From positions 1-64,000 of the forward strand of contig CAVQTE010000008.1 of the NCBI GenBank assembly GCA_963716235.1: a stretch of 64,000 nucleotides of DNA, given 5' to 3'. How positions within the stretch are numbered: position 1 is the stretch's first letter; the number at the start of each line of letters is the position of its first letter. The DNA comes from Sva-07 sp963716235. GTDB taxonomy: Bacteria; Actinomycetota; Acidimicrobiia; Acidimicrobiales; Ilumatobacteraceae. This document shows, in pieces, positions 18,831 through 27,769 of the stretch. Under the pieces are notes generated by a model. That model was not told the origin of the DNA and searched no databases. It saw only the letters and a list, made by a program, of their open reading frames with translations. A program made the position numbers and the translations under genes.

Positions 18831-19817
18831 GTGACGAACACCTTGAACCCGAGTTTCACGATGCCGGGCCTCGTCAACGACAGCGTGCTCGACATGATCG
18901 GCAACACCCCGATGGTCGACGTCTCTGTTCTCTCGCCCAATCCGAACGTTCGGATCGTCGGCAAGATGGAGATGCAGAACCCGTTCGGGTCGGTCAAGGA
19001 TCGCATCGCCAAATCGATGATCGAAACCGCGGAGAAGGAAGGTCGGCTCCTGCCCGGCCAGACCATCCTCGAGCCGTCCTCCGGCAACACGGGCATCGCC
19101 CTCGCGGCCATCGCCGGGATCAAGGGCTACCCGATCAAGATCCTGATGCCGACAAGTGTGTCGATCGAGCGCCGCCAGATGCTCGAGGTGTTCGGCGCCG
19201 AGGTCATCCTGACTCCGGGCGAAGAGGGATCGAACGGAGCTGTTGCCCGTGCACTCAAGCTGGCTGCGCAGCATCCCGAGTGGTACTTCCCCTATCAGTA
19301 CGCCAACGACGCCAACCCACGCGCACACTACGAGGGCACCGGCCCCGAGATCCTGCGTGACGTCCCCGAGATGACGCACTTCGTCGCCGGGCTCGGCACG
19401 AGTGGCACATTGATGGGCTGCGGCCGGTATTTCAAGGAACAGAACCCCGACATCCAGATCGTCGCTGTCGAGCCGCCACTCGGTGAGCGCGTCGAGGGCC
19501 TGCGCAACATCGGCGAGGGGTACATCCCGCCGGTGTTCGAGAACTGGAACGGCTTCGACATCCTCGACCGCAAGCGCGTGGTGCGTCCTCGCGAATCGAT
19601 CGAGTGGACCCGCCGCCTCGTCAAGGAGTGCGGTGTGTTCGCGGGTATCTCCGCCGGCGCGGCGCTCGCGGGCGCTGCCAAGGTCGCCAGTCAGATCGAC
19701 GAGGGCACGATCGTGTTCATCGTGTGCGACGGCGGCTGGAAGTACCTCTCCACCGGCGCCTACACCGACGATCTCGATGTTGCCGAAGCCAGCGCCGAAG
19801 AGATCATCTACTTCTGA
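18831..19817 (+). CDS. cysM: Cysteine synthase family protein, CysM-like
   Basis: This is a PLP-dependent beta-replacement enzyme that makes cysteine. It shows LDMIGNTPMVDVS, the PLP lysine in NPFGSVKDRIAKSMIE, the substrate loop EPSSGNTGIALAA, the phosphate loop AGLGTSGTLMGCGRYF, and GVFAGISAGAALAG. At 328 residues it matches mycobacterial CysM (O-phosphoserine-dependent, CysO-coupled) more than typical CysK, and lies right after a Mec homologue, but the donor specificity cannot be proved here. The GTG start at 18831 follows a GGGAGAAGC ribosome-binding site. Confidence 0.85.
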   Translation: MTNTLNPSFTMPGLVNDSVLDMIGNTPMVDVSVLSPNPNVRIVGKMEMQNPFGSVKDRIAKSMIETAEKEGRLLPGQTILEPSSGNTGIALAAIAGIKGYPIKILMPTSVSIERRQMLEVFGAEVILTPGEEGSNGAVARALKLAAQHPEWYFPYQYANDANPRAHYEGTGPEILRDVPEMTHFVAGLGTSGTLMGCGRYFKEQNPDIQIVAVEPPLGERVEGLRNIGEGYIPPVFENWNGFDILDRKRVVRPRESIEWTRRLVKECGVFAGISAGAALAGAAKVASQIDEGTIVFIVCDGGWKYLSTGAYTDDLDVAEASAEEIIYF

Positions 19818-19830
19818 CGCTCCCGATGCG

Positions 19831-20919
19831 TCACAGCACGGCGGCCGCGTCGATGTCGACCACGTGGTTGAGGATGCGGGTCGAATAGGCCTCGGCCATC
19901 GCTGCCCCTCGATCGTTCCCGGCGTCGAACGTCCCGATGAGCGACATCGCGCCGGACAGGTAGTACAACGCCGCCTCGCGATAGTGCGTGAGCGCGTCGT
20001 CGAGGGCGTATCCACTCACGCCCAGATCGGCGACCGCCCCGTGCCAGCGGCGAAGGAGTTGTTCCCAGTGCTCGCGTCCGAGCTCGTGGGGGACACTCGT
20101 GCCGATGAGGTACGCGATGTCCGCGACCGCTCGTCCGCGGAGGGCGAGTTGAAAGTCGATGAACGCGACGCTGTCGTCGGTCGTCGAGAAGAAGATGTTG
20201 TCCAATCGCGTGTCGCCGTGGATCAAGGTGGTCGGCCCGCCAGCGGTTCGGTGAAGCAGTTCCTCGAATTGCGGGTCGACGGATCGGGCCACGTCGATCG
20301 CGCGTGGAGGGACGCGGTCGGCCCATTCCGTTTCGAGGACCGGGAGGCCGGCCCGGTAGATGTTCGGGACGGCAGCGACGTACTGCGGAGCATTGGGAAC
20401 CGGCAGCCAATCCATCGCGTCGAGTTCGCGGCGTTCCCACCAGTACGCGTGCATCGCCGCGAGCGCGTCGATGGCGGCCTCTGCCTGCGACAGGGTTGCG
20501 CCGACGATCTGGTCACCGACGTCGTAGGCGAGCGACATGTTCTCCAGGAGGAGGAGGAACTGCCCATCGTCCTGTTCAACGGCGCCATGACACACCGGCG
20601 TCGTGATCGGGGTCTCGTCGAGCACGTGTTCGAACATCTTGATCTCGCGGTCGTACAGCCCGAGCATCAGGGCGATCTCGAGATTGGCCGGCTCGGTGCA
20701 CGCCATCTTCGCGACGACTGATGTGGGTGCATTGCCTGCATCACCCTCGACGCTGAGATCGAGTCGGGCGATCTGGCCGAAGATGCCGGTGCCCTCGCCG
20801 ATGTCGTGTGCCTCGACCGAGACGATCGTGCCGCCGTCGAGCGCTGCAGCTAGCAGCTCGTTCAGCATCACGGGCGTCAACTCGGCCGGGGTTGCGGGCA
20901 GCTCGTCGGTCATCGCCAC
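19831..20919 (-). CDS. Aminoglycoside phosphotransferase/ecdysteroid-kinase-like protein
   Basis: The protein has a kinase-like fold: the Brenner motif TTLIHGDTRLDNIFF with the catalytic Asp, and the metal-binding VAFIDFQLALRG about 25 residues later. The N-terminal lobe contains SVVAKMACTEPANLEIALML. Similar proteins in actinobacteria are annotated as phosphotransferases or EcKinase-like of unknown substrate; resistance should not be assumed. The gene is convergent with cysM (13 bases between stops), and the next minus-strand gene lies just upstream. Confidence 0.75.
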   Translation of the reverse strand: MAMTDELPATPAELTPVMLNELLAAALDGGTIVSVEAHDIGEGTGIFGQIARLDLSVEGDAGNAPTSVVAKMACTEPANLEIALMLGLYDREIKMFEHVLDETPITTPVCHGAVEQDDGQFLLLLENMSLAYDVGDQIVGATLSQAEAAIDALAAMHAYWWERRELDAMDWLPVPNAPQYVAAVPNIYRAGLPVLETEWADRVPPRAIDVARSVDPQFEELLHRTAGGPTTLIHGDTRLDNIFFSTTDDSVAFIDFQLALRGRAVADIAYLIGTSVPHELGREHWEQLLRRWHGAVADLGVSGYALDDALTHYREAALYYLSGAMSLIGTFDAGNDRGAAMAEAYSTRILNHVVDIDAAAVL

Positions 20920-20935
20920 GTTGTAGCCCAGCGTT

Positions 20936-21964
20936 TCAGGTTCGGGCGAAGTGGGCGATGCTGGCGGCGGTCTGGCGGCTGACGTCGGGCAGGACCGGGG
21001 TGAAGACGTCCATGCCGTGCGAGGTGCCCATCACGATGCGGCACTGGGCGGCGACGCCGGCTCGCAGCAGCAGTCGGTAGAAGTCGACGCCCTCGTCGTG
21101 GAGCGGGTCGGCCTCGTTGACGCTGATGAACGTCGGCGGCAGCCCGCTGACGTCGGCCTCGGTCGCGTGCGACGGCCAGGCGAGCGGATTGCCGTCCTCG
21201 AAGTGTTCGATGCCGTACGCCATCGCACCCCGGTTGTGGTGCAGGTTCAGCAGGTAGCCCTCGTTCTCGATCGACGAGGGGAACCGATCTTGCGGCCACT
21301 GCCCGGCGATGTACGGACAGAGCGCATACAGACCCTTGATCAATCCGATGTCACCGTCGCGGAACAGCATCATTCCGGTGGCGAGCGTCAGGTTGCCGCC
21401 GCCACTCTCGCCGGCGACGATCAGCTGTGCCGAGTCGATGTGCAGTTCCTCGGCATTGTCCACGACCCATCGCAGGCCCGACACGCAGTCGTGCAATCCG
21501 GCGGGGAACGGCTCGACCTCGGGTGCCGATGAGGCCGTGACCGCATTGCGGAAGTCGACCATGGCGACCGCGAGACCTTCGGCGGCGAGCACCCTGGCCC
21601 AGATCCGGTAGAGCGCATCGAAGGCGCTGCCGTTCTGCATCCCGCCGCCGTGGATGTAGTACACGCACGGAACGACGTCGTCGCCCTCGGGTCGGACGTA
21701 GCGGATCTTGACCGTGTTGGCGTCGGGAGCCGACGTGAACTCGTGGACCGTGATCGACAGGCCGGCCGACGATGCGACTTCCTCGGTGTCGAGCGCGTCG
21801 TACAGGGCGGCGCCCTTCTCGCGCATGGCCACCGCCTTCGGGTGGTTGTTGATCTCGAGCAGGGTTTCGCGGCTGTCCACGTCGCTCAGATTGGTGACCG
21901 GGACGTTGCGCAGCGCCCACTTCACTCGTGGGTCGAGCCGTGGATCGTTCTCGAGATCGGGCAT
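20936..21964 (-). CDS. HSL-family esterase (alpha/beta hydrolase fold 3)
   Basis: Hormone-sensitive-lipase-type features are clear: the oxyanion motif YYIHGGGMQNG, VDFRNAV, the nucleophile motif VAGESGGGNLTLA, an acid region ISVNEADPLHDEG and a His in MGTSHGMDVF. These enzymes hydrolyse short acyl esters or related small molecules. ATG 21964 (MPDLENDPRLDPRVKWAL) gives 342 residues. It is one base from the stop of the upstream gene, so the two hydrolases form an operon. Confidence 0.8.
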   Translation of the reverse strand: MPDLENDPRLDPRVKWALRNVPVTNLSDVDSRETLLEINNHPKAVAMREKGAALYDALDTEEVASSAGLSITVHEFTSAPDANTVKIRYVRPEGDDVVPCVYYIHGGGMQNGSAFDALYRIWARVLAAEGLAVAMVDFRNAVTASSAPEVEPFPAGLHDCVSGLRWVVDNAEELHIDSAQLIVAGESGGGNLTLATGMMLFRDGDIGLIKGLYALCPYIAGQWPQDRFPSSIENEGYLLNLHHNRGAMAYGIEHFEDGNPLAWPSHATEADVSGLPPTFISVNEADPLHDEGVDFYRLLLRAGVAAQCRIVMGTSHGMDVFTPVLPDVSRQTAASIAHFART

Positions 21965-21965
21965 C

Positions 21966-22847
21966 TCAGCGATCCTCTCCACGCACGGCGATGTTGAAGA
22001 TCGCGTCGGCCATCTGCGGCCAGTAGATCGAGGGCATGTCGTGGCCCATTCGGCCGAACACGAGCAGTTCGGCACCGGGAATCGCCGCCGCAGTGGCCTC
22101 GCCGCCCGACAGGGTGACGAGCGAGTCCTGGCGGCCGTGGATCACCAGGGTCGGCACGTCGAGGCTGTTGAGCGCCTCGGTACGGTCGCCCGACGCAGCG
22201 ATCGCCACGAGATGGAATGCGGCTCCGGCCGGATTGAAACAGCGGTCGTACGACTCGGCGGCGATCGACCGCGACACTCCTTCGTCGAACAGGTCGCCGG
22301 CGATCACCCGGGCCGTCTCGACGTTCTGGCGGATCGCGCCGTCGCGATCGGTCGGTGCCGGTGTGAGCAGGGCCAGCATCGACTCCGGATCGGGTTGGCC
22401 GACCTCGGTATGGCCGGTGGTTGACATGATCGACGTCAGCGACAGGACCCGGTCGGGATGTTCGATGGCAATCGTCTGGACGATCATCCCGCCCATCGAC
22501 GCGCCCACGATGTGCGCTGCCGGGATCTCGAGTGCATCGAGCAACCCGACGGCGTCGGCTGCCATCGTCGACAGCGTGTACGGCGCCTCGATCGGCTCAC
22601 CCGCGAGGAACTGGGCGTAGTGCGCCATCACATCCGGCGGGTCACCGGCCGACTTCGTCGACAGGCCGACATCGCGGTTGTCGAATCGGATGACTCGAAA
22701 CCCTCGGTCGAGGAGTTCGCTGATGAAGCCGGGGGACCACAGCGTCATCTGGGCGCCGAGACCCATGACGAGCAGGGCGGGCGGCGCATCGTCGGGGCCG
22801 AAGCTCTCGTAGCAGATCTCGATGTCGTTGACGGCAATGGTGGGCAC
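21966..22847 (-). CDS. Alpha/beta hydrolase (RdmC-like methylesterase/lipase family)
   Basis: Family features are ALLVMGLGAQMTLWSPGF, VIRFDNRDVGLSTKS, the nucleophile elbow VGASMGGMIVQTIA, TLVIHGRQDSLVTLSGGEA and the catalytic His in MGHDMPSIYWPQ. The order is that of many actinobacterial proteins of this group, for which substrates are mostly unknown. I chose GTG 22847 (VPTIAVNDIEICYESFG), because the upstream extension to 22934 lacks protein character. It is divergent from the proline-rich FAS1 gene. Confidence 0.8.
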   Translation of the reverse strand: MPTIAVNDIEICYESFGPDDAPPALLVMGLGAQMTLWSPGFISELLDRGFRVIRFDNRDVGLSTKSAGDPPDVMAHYAQFLAGEPIEAPYTLSTMAADAVGLLDALEIPAAHIVGASMGGMIVQTIAIEHPDRVLSLTSIMSTTGHTEVGQPDPESMLALLTPAPTDRDGAIRQNVETARVIAGDLFDEGVSRSIAAESYDRCFNPAGAAFHLVAIAASGDRTEALNSLDVPTLVIHGRQDSLVTLSGGEATAAAIPGAELLVFGRMGHDMPSIYWPQMADAIFNIAVRGEDR

Positions 22848-22964
22848 GGGCCGATACTTGCAGGAAGCCCGGGTGTCGGGCGCACCCGGCGGCTGCTCGG
22901 CAAGCTCCGCACAAGATGTGGAGAAATCCGCCACTCAGCGCAGTCGGCCTGTCACAATGCCGCG

Positions 22965-24527
22965 ATGAGCGACTCGGATCCGACCCTGCCCGACGCGCCC
23001 GGAGGCAGTGTCCCGCCGCCTCCCCCGCCGCCGCCACCACCTCCTCCACCACCACCTCCATCTCCCGTCGACCCCACACTGACGGGGGATTCGACCCCTC
23101 CCGGCGATCCGACACAGCTGGTCGATCCGGTGGGTGCCAGCATGGATCCGACCCAGCTGATCGAGCCGGTCGATACCGGCATGGATCCGACGCTTTCCGG
23201 CGAACCGCCACTGCTGATCGATCCGGTCGAAGCCGGCATGGGGGAGCCGACGACGCTGATGCCAGTGACCGAGGCGTTCGCCGATGACGGCATGCCGCCG
23301 ACCGATCCACCGGATGCGCCGGTCGATCCCGACGAGGTTCCCGACGAACCGGTCCCGTGGTACAAGAAGCCCGGTCCGATCGCCGCGTTGATCGTCGCAC
23401 TCCTGGCGATCGGTGGTCTGGTCGCGTGGCTCGTTCTCGGTGGTGACGACGACTCCGACGAGGCGTCCGCGACGTCGACCTTCCTGGTCTTCGAGACCAC
23501 CGACGAAGCCGGCGCGAACATCGATGTCGGATTCCTCGTCACCGTCGCTGGTCCAGCCGACGCACCGACGTCGTTCGTCTGGCTACGTCCCGATGGCGTC
23601 CCGCCCGGCGAGGTTGCAGGGGAGACGACCGGATCCGACGGTCGTGTCGCATTCGAATGGGAGGCCGACGACACCGTGGCCGACCCCGCGGCTTGGCGGT
23701 CGACCGTGACTGCCCTCGCTCAGGTTCCACCTGGCTGGACGCCGCCCGGCCCGAACGTGGAGTGCGTCCTTCGGCCGTTCGACGGCCCGGTGACCTCGGT
23801 CTCGATGAACATCGAACTCGATTCGAGCGACGACGCCATCGATCGGGTCGCCACGGTGACCTTCCCGAACCACACATTCGCTGCCGGTGACTCGGTGACC
23901 TGCAAGCTCGTGGCGGGTGCGCCCGTGCCCACCACCGTGGTCGACACCACGGTCGTGGAGACCACGGTGGTGGAGACGACCGAGGCGACGACGACCCTCC
24001 CGGCGACGACGGTGCCCGCGACGACGGTGCCGCCCACCACGGCGGCACCCACCACGGTGGCGCCGTCGACCACGACGACAACGATCGAGATCCCGGTGGC
24101 GACGACGGACTCGCTGTGGGACATCATCGAACGCGAGCAGGAGCTGAGCGAGTTCGAGCAGTTCGTCATCGATGCCGGCTTCCAGGACGAGCTCGACGAC
24201 CCGACGAGGGTCTTCACGATCTTCGCCCCGACGAACGACGCGATCGACGCGGCGAGCCAGGTCCCGGCCGACTCCCTGCCGACCGACCCCGGTGACCTCA
24301 ACGACCTGCTGCTCGCTCACGCCAGCGACATCGTTCCGGCCCCGGTGCTCGCTGATCTTCTGAAGTTGACCTCGATCGACGTCCTCTTCGGAGGACCTCA
24401 ACCGATCGCGACCGCGCCTCGGCCTGCGCTCGGACTGATCGGTGACGCCAAGATCGTGTTCCAAGCCGATCCGGCCAGCAACGGCGTGCTGTACATGATC
24501 GACAAGGTGCTGACCCCGCAACCCTGA
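22965..24527 (+). CDS. Membrane-anchored surface protein with polyproline region and FAS1 domain
   Basis: The 520-residue protein has a clear order. A cytoplasmic N-terminus carries a run of 16 prolines (about residues 17-32) and DPTQL-type repeats (VDPVGASMDPTQLIEPVDTG). One membrane helix (PIAALIVALLAIGGLVAWLV) follows, then an extracellular beta-rich part with two cysteines, a Thr-rich linker (TTVVETTEATTTLPATT) and a C-terminal fasciclin domain (TIFAPTNDAIDAA ... LYMIDKVL). The FAS1 domain suggests adhesion. The long polyproline run should need EF-P for translation. Length and the lack of a cleavable signal suggest a type II membrane topology. Confidence 0.8.
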   Translation: MSDSDPTLPDAPGGSVPPPPPPPPPPPPPPPPSPVDPTLTGDSTPPGDPTQLVDPVGASMDPTQLIEPVDTGMDPTLSGEPPLLIDPVEAGMGEPTTLMPVTEAFADDGMPPTDPPDAPVDPDEVPDEPVPWYKKPGPIAALIVALLAIGGLVAWLVLGGDDDSDEASATSTFLVFETTDEAGANIDVGFLVTVAGPADAPTSFVWLRPDGVPPGEVAGETTGSDGRVAFEWEADDTVADPAAWRSTVTALAQVPPGWTPPGPNVECVLRPFDGPVTSVSMNIELDSSDDAIDRVATVTFPNHTFAAGDSVTCKLVAGAPVPTTVVDTTVVETTVVETTEATTTLPATTVPATTVPPTTAAPTTVAPSTTTTTIEIPVATTDSLWDIIEREQELSEFEQFVIDAGFQDELDDPTRVFTIFAPTNDAIDAASQVPADSLPTDPGDLNDLLLAHASDIVPAPVLADLLKLTSIDVLFGGPQPIATAPRPALGLIGDAKIVFQADPASNGVLYMIDKVLTPQP

Positions 24528-24550
24528 CGGCCGTCGTAGGCTTGCCGACC

Positions 24551-25375
24551 GTGGATCGGCCGATCGGGATGTTCGACTCCGGGTTCGGCGGATTGACCGT
24601 GGCCCGCGCGACGATCGACCTGCTCCCGGCCGAGGATCTCGTCTACATCGGCGACACGGGCCGGTATCCATACGGGTCGAAACCCCTCGACCACGTGCGG
24701 CAGTACGCGCACGAACTCGCGTGGAGCCTCGTCGACGAGTACGACGCGAAAGCCGTCGTCGTGGCCTGCAACACCGCAACCGCGGCTGGCCTCGACGATC
24801 TTCGCGCCGAGCTGCCCGTGCCGGTCATCGATGTCATTGCCCCCGGTGCCCGTGCACTGGTGCAAACGACGGTCACCGGTCGGGTGGGCGTGATCGGCAC
24901 CGTCGGCACGATGGCCTCGGGCGCCTATCTGCATGCCGTCGTCGAAACCGGTGCTCCCGTGTCGTTGACGAGCGCAGCCTGCCCAGGTTTCGTGGAGTTC
25001 GTCGAGCGCGGCCAGACCAGCGGCGACGAGGTCATGGTGCTCGCCGAACGCCTCCTCGCCCCGATCCGGGATGCCGATGTCGATGCGCTGCTCCTGGGCT
25101 GCACTCACTATCCGTTCCTCGCCCGCACGATCAGCGACGTCATGGGACATGCGGTCACGCTCGTGAGTTCGGCCGACGAGACCGCCTTCGAGGTGATGCA
25201 TCGTCTCGGCGAGTTCGGCCTGCTGCGCAGTGGCGAACGAGTCGGGCGCCACCGGTTCGTGTCGAGCGGCGACGTCGACCTCTTCAGGGAACTCGGCGCC
25301 CAGTTGCTCGGGCCCGAACTCGACCACACCGAGGCGTGGCAATCGCCACGCCCCACCAACGGACACCAACCTTGA
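24551..25375 (+). CDS. murI: Glutamate racemase
   Basis: MurI converts L- to D-glutamate for peptidoglycan. Diagnostic parts are RPIGMFDSGFGGLTVARAT, YIGDTGRYPYGSKP, the first catalytic cysteine in VVACNTATAAGLDDLR and the second in LLLGCTHYPFLARTI. GTG 24551 starts the protein 23 bases after the FAS1 gene; a TTG at 24542 is also in frame. rph and rdgB follow directly in the same direction, as in many actinobacteria, suggesting one operon. Confidence 0.93.
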   Translation: MDRPIGMFDSGFGGLTVARATIDLLPAEDLVYIGDTGRYPYGSKPLDHVRQYAHELAWSLVDEYDAKAVVVACNTATAAGLDDLRAELPVPVIDVIAPGARALVQTTVTGRVGVIGTVGTMASGAYLHAVVETGAPVSLTSAACPGFVEFVERGQTSGDEVMVLAERLLAPIRDADVDALLLGCTHYPFLARTISDVMGHAVTLVSSADETAFEVMHRLGEFGLLRSGERVGRHRFVSSGDVDLFRELGAQLLGPELDHTEAWQSPRPTNGHQP

Positions 25376-25386
25376 CTGGAGACCCC

Positions 25387-26145
25387 ATGGCCCGCCCCGA
25401 TGGACGCAGCAACGACGAACTGCGACCGATCACGTTCGAACGAGATTTCACCGAGATGGCCGATGGCTCGTGCCTCGTGTCGTTCGGCAAGACCCGGGTG
25501 CTGTGTACCGCCTCGATCGACGACGACGTGCCGCGGTGGATGCGCAACTCGGGCAAGGGCTGGGTGACCGCCGAGTACTCGATGCTCCCCGGTGCGTCGC
25601 CCGAACGGATCGACCGTGAGGCCGCGCGCGGCAAGCAGAGCGGACGGACCGTCGAGATCCAACGCCTCATCGGCCGGTCGTTGCGCGCCGCGTGCGACAT
25701 GAAGGCACTCGGCGAACGTCAGGTCGTCGTCGACTGCGACGCCCTGCAGGCCGACGGTGGCACGCGTACGGCCAGCATCTGTGGTGGCTTCATCGCATTG
25801 CACGACGCGCTCGAGCGGGTGGTGCAGCGCGGCGATCTGCCGGCGAATCCGTTGCACTCGTTCTGCACGGCGATCAGCGTCGGCATCGTCGACGGCACTC
25901 CCGTACTCGACCTGCCGTACGTGGAGGACAGCACCGCCGAGGTCGACATGAACGTGGTGATGCTCCGCCCGATCGCCGGCGGCGAGGCACGCTTCGTGGA
26001 GGTGCAGGGCACTGCCGAGGGGATGGCGTTCTCCCGTGGCGAACTCGATGCGCTCGTGGCGCTCGCCGAGGGCGGCCTCGTGCAGATCGCCGATCTGCAA
26101 GCGGCCACCATTGCCACGCCGCCCTCCGAGCGACCGGCTCGCTGA
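25387..26145 (+). CDS. rph: Ribonuclease PH
   Basis: RNase PH trims tRNA 3' ends using phosphate. The protein shows RPDGRSNDELRPITFERDFT, GSCLVSFGKTRVLCTAS, the substrate-binding RWMRNSGKGWVTAEYSMLPG, GRSLRAACDMKALGERQVVV, CDALQADGGTRTASICGGFI and VEVQGTAEGMAFSRGELDAL. At 252 residues it has the usual length. ATG 25387 lies 11 bases after murI and rdgB follows 9 bases downstream. Confidence 0.95.
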   Translation: MARPDGRSNDELRPITFERDFTEMADGSCLVSFGKTRVLCTASIDDDVPRWMRNSGKGWVTAEYSMLPGASPERIDREAARGKQSGRTVEIQRLIGRSLRAACDMKALGERQVVVDCDALQADGGTRTASICGGFIALHDALERVVQRGDLPANPLHSFCTAISVGIVDGTPVLDLPYVEDSTAEVDMNVVMLRPIAGGEARFVEVQGTAEGMAFSRGELDALVALAEGGLVQIADLQAATIATPPSERPAR

Positions 26146-26154
26146 GGCCGCCCG

Positions 26155-26733
26155 ATGATGCAGCTCGTATGTGCGTCGGCGAATCCCGACAAGGTCGTCG
26201 AGATCCAGCAACTCCTCGCCGGGGTCGTCGACCTGTTGCCCCGTCCGGCTGACGTCGCCGACGTGGTGGAGGATGCCGGCTCGTTGGTCGGCAACGCCCG
26301 GCTGAAGGCGGTCGCACTCTGTGAGGCGACCGGGCTGCCGGCCGTGGCCGACGACACCGGGCTCGAAGTCGACGCGCTCGCAGGAGCGCCCGGTGTCGAT
26401 TCCGCTCACTATGCGGGCGAAGGGTGCAGCTACGCCGACAACCGGAACAAGCTGCTCGCCGAACTCGATGGCATGGAGGATCGACGGGCTGCGTTCAAGA
26501 CCGTGGCGATCGTGGTGTGGCCCGACGCGACGGAGCTGTACGTCGAAGGGGTGTGCCCGGGGGTGATCACGACGGTGGAGCGCGGCGCGGTCGGCTTCGG
26601 GTACGACTCGGTGTTCCAACCCGACGAGGGTGGGGGAGCGACGTTCGCCGAGATGGACACCGATGCCAAGAACGAGATCTCCCATCGTGGACGCGCGTTC
26701 AGAGCGTTGCTCAGGGAGTTGGCGCAACGGTGA
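26155..26733 (+). CDS. rdgB: Non-canonical purine NTP pyrophosphatase (RdgB/HAM1)
   Basis: The enzyme removes dITP/XTP from the nucleotide pool. Family motifs are LVCASANPDKVVEIQQLL, EDAGSLVGNARLKA, the metal site VADDTGLEVDALAGAPGVDS, FKTVAIVVWPD, GAVGFGYDSVFQPDEG and KNEISHRGRAFRAL. Two adjacent ATG codons at 26155 and 26158 are possible starts. The 3' end overlaps the convergent EEP-family gene by 23 bases. It is the third gene of the murI-rph-rdgB group. Confidence 0.93.
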   Translation: MMQLVCASANPDKVVEIQQLLAGVVDLLPRPADVADVVEDAGSLVGNARLKAVALCEATGLPAVADDTGLEVDALAGAPGVDSAHYAGEGCSYADNRNKLLAELDGMEDRRAAFKTVAIVVWPDATELYVEGVCPGVITTVERGAVGFGYDSVFQPDEGGGATFAEMDTDAKNEISHRGRAFRALLRELAQR

Positions 26734-27661
26734 CGACGAAGCCCCGGTGATCACTGCCGGGGATCTCGAAGTCGGCCAGATCCGTCGACACGAGGCCTTC
26801 GGTGGTGAGAGCATGGTCGAGGCGAACGAAGGCGGGCACGAATTTGTCGGTCGGCCATGACGCCGAGAATCCCTTGCCGTGTGCGATGTGGGCATCGACG
26901 AGTCCCGCATCGAGCAGCTCGCGGAAGTCGGGGTGCCAGTACGAGGCGTTGAGGTCGCCCACCAGCAGTGTCGGGGAGGTCGCGTCGCTCCCGATCCGAG
27001 CTGCGGTGGCGAGATCGCGCTGCCAGTTCTCGAAGCTGATCAATGGCGTCGGCACGTGCATCGCCACGACGCGAATGTCGCCGTCGGGGCCGTCGACGCT
27101 GACATCGAGGCTGTGGTTGTAGGTGTCGGGGTGCTCACCGATGGCGACCGGCTCGCGGCTCCACAGGGCGATTCCACCCGCGTATCGATCGGTGCGATCG
27201 ATGCGGTTCGGGTAGTCGTCGGCCAGCGTCGACGCTTGCAAGGTCGACTGGTGCTCGGCAGTGTACTCGTTGAACACGATGACGTCGGGGGCGAGATCGT
27301 GGAGCGTCGCCACCACGTCGTCGATGCGGTCGTTGCTGTAGAGCAGATTGACGGAAGCGACCCGCAGACCGGCGGCATCGGCGATCGGGTCGGGTCGGGC
27401 GCTGGGCCAGGCAGCGGGTGCGGCGAGGACGAGGATGCCGACGCCGATCGCACTGCAGACGGTGGTCAGCAACAGCCAGCGCTGCCACAGGGCGATGAGC
27501 GCCAGGGGGACCAGGACGAGGGCGAGGTACGGGGTGAGCGATAGGACGATCGCGACGTTGCGGGTCGCCGTCCACCCGAGGGCCTGGCTCAGCGCGACGG
27601 CGCCGACGAGTGCGACCGTCGCCCACCCGATCAGCTCTGGTATCCACGCCCGTGATCGCAC
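26711..27661 (-). CDS. Membrane-anchored endonuclease/exonuclease/phosphatase-family protein
   Basis: Three N-terminal membrane helices (WATVALVGAVALSQALGW, NVAIVLSLTPYLALVLVPLA and a third near residue 70) are followed by an EEP domain. That domain contains LRVASVNLLYSN, VIVFNEYTAEH, MHVPTPL, LLVGDLNASYWHPDF and the C-terminal GSDHRGFVVTV, carrying the expected Asn, Glu, Asp and His residues. The catalytic part probably faces outside, as in related actinobacterial proteins, so the substrate may be a phosphodiester in the envelope rather than DNA. A large dyad lies about 25 bases upstream of the start. Confidence 0.8.
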   Translation of the reverse strand: MRSRAWIPELIGWATVALVGAVALSQALGWTATRNVAIVLSLTPYLALVLVPLALIALWQRWLLLTTVCSAIGVGILVLAAPAAWPSARPDPIADAAGLRVASVNLLYSNDRIDDVVATLHDLAPDVIVFNEYTAEHQSTLQASTLADDYPNRIDRTDRYAGGIALWSREPVAIGEHPDTYNHSLDVSVDGPDGDIRVVAMHVPTPLISFENWQRDLATAARIGSDATSPTLLVGDLNASYWHPDFRELLDAGLVDAHIAHGKGFSASWPTDKFVPAFVRLDHALTTEGLVSTDLADFEIPGSDHRGFVVTVAPTP

Positions 27662-27685
27662 CGCCGCAGGCTACGACCCCATTCG

Positions 27686-27726
27686 CTGTGAGCAATTTGC
27701 GCACCTGGTGCGTTCATCGCTCACAG
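27686..27726. promoter_or_regulatory. Nested 41-bp dyad upstream of the EEP gene
   Basis: CTGTGAGC (27686-27693) and GCTCACAG (27719-27726) are perfect inverted repeats. Centred exactly between them is a second palindrome, CGCACC-T-GGTGCG (27700-27712), with 6 bases on each side. There is no T-run, so it is a better candidate operator (two- or three-site) for the minus-strand EEP gene than a terminator. It may be a cruciform or RNA structure. Confidence 0.5.
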
Positions 27727-27769
27727 GATGAGGGAGAGGGAGAGGTTGACGTTACTGTTCGGGGAACCG

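Noticed and set aside
22900..23100. Polyproline stretch considered as a simple-sequence DNA repeat
   Set aside because: Codons vary (CCG, CCT, CCC, CCA), so it is a protein-level repeat kept by selection rather than a DNA repeat.
23583..24779. Minus-strand ORF of 398 codons over the FAS1 gene
   Set aside because: Arg-rich antisense frame of the Thr-rich linker and FAS1 domain.
25108..26910. Minus-strand ORF of 600 codons
   Set aside because: Antisense to murI, rph and rdgB, which are conserved on the plus strand.
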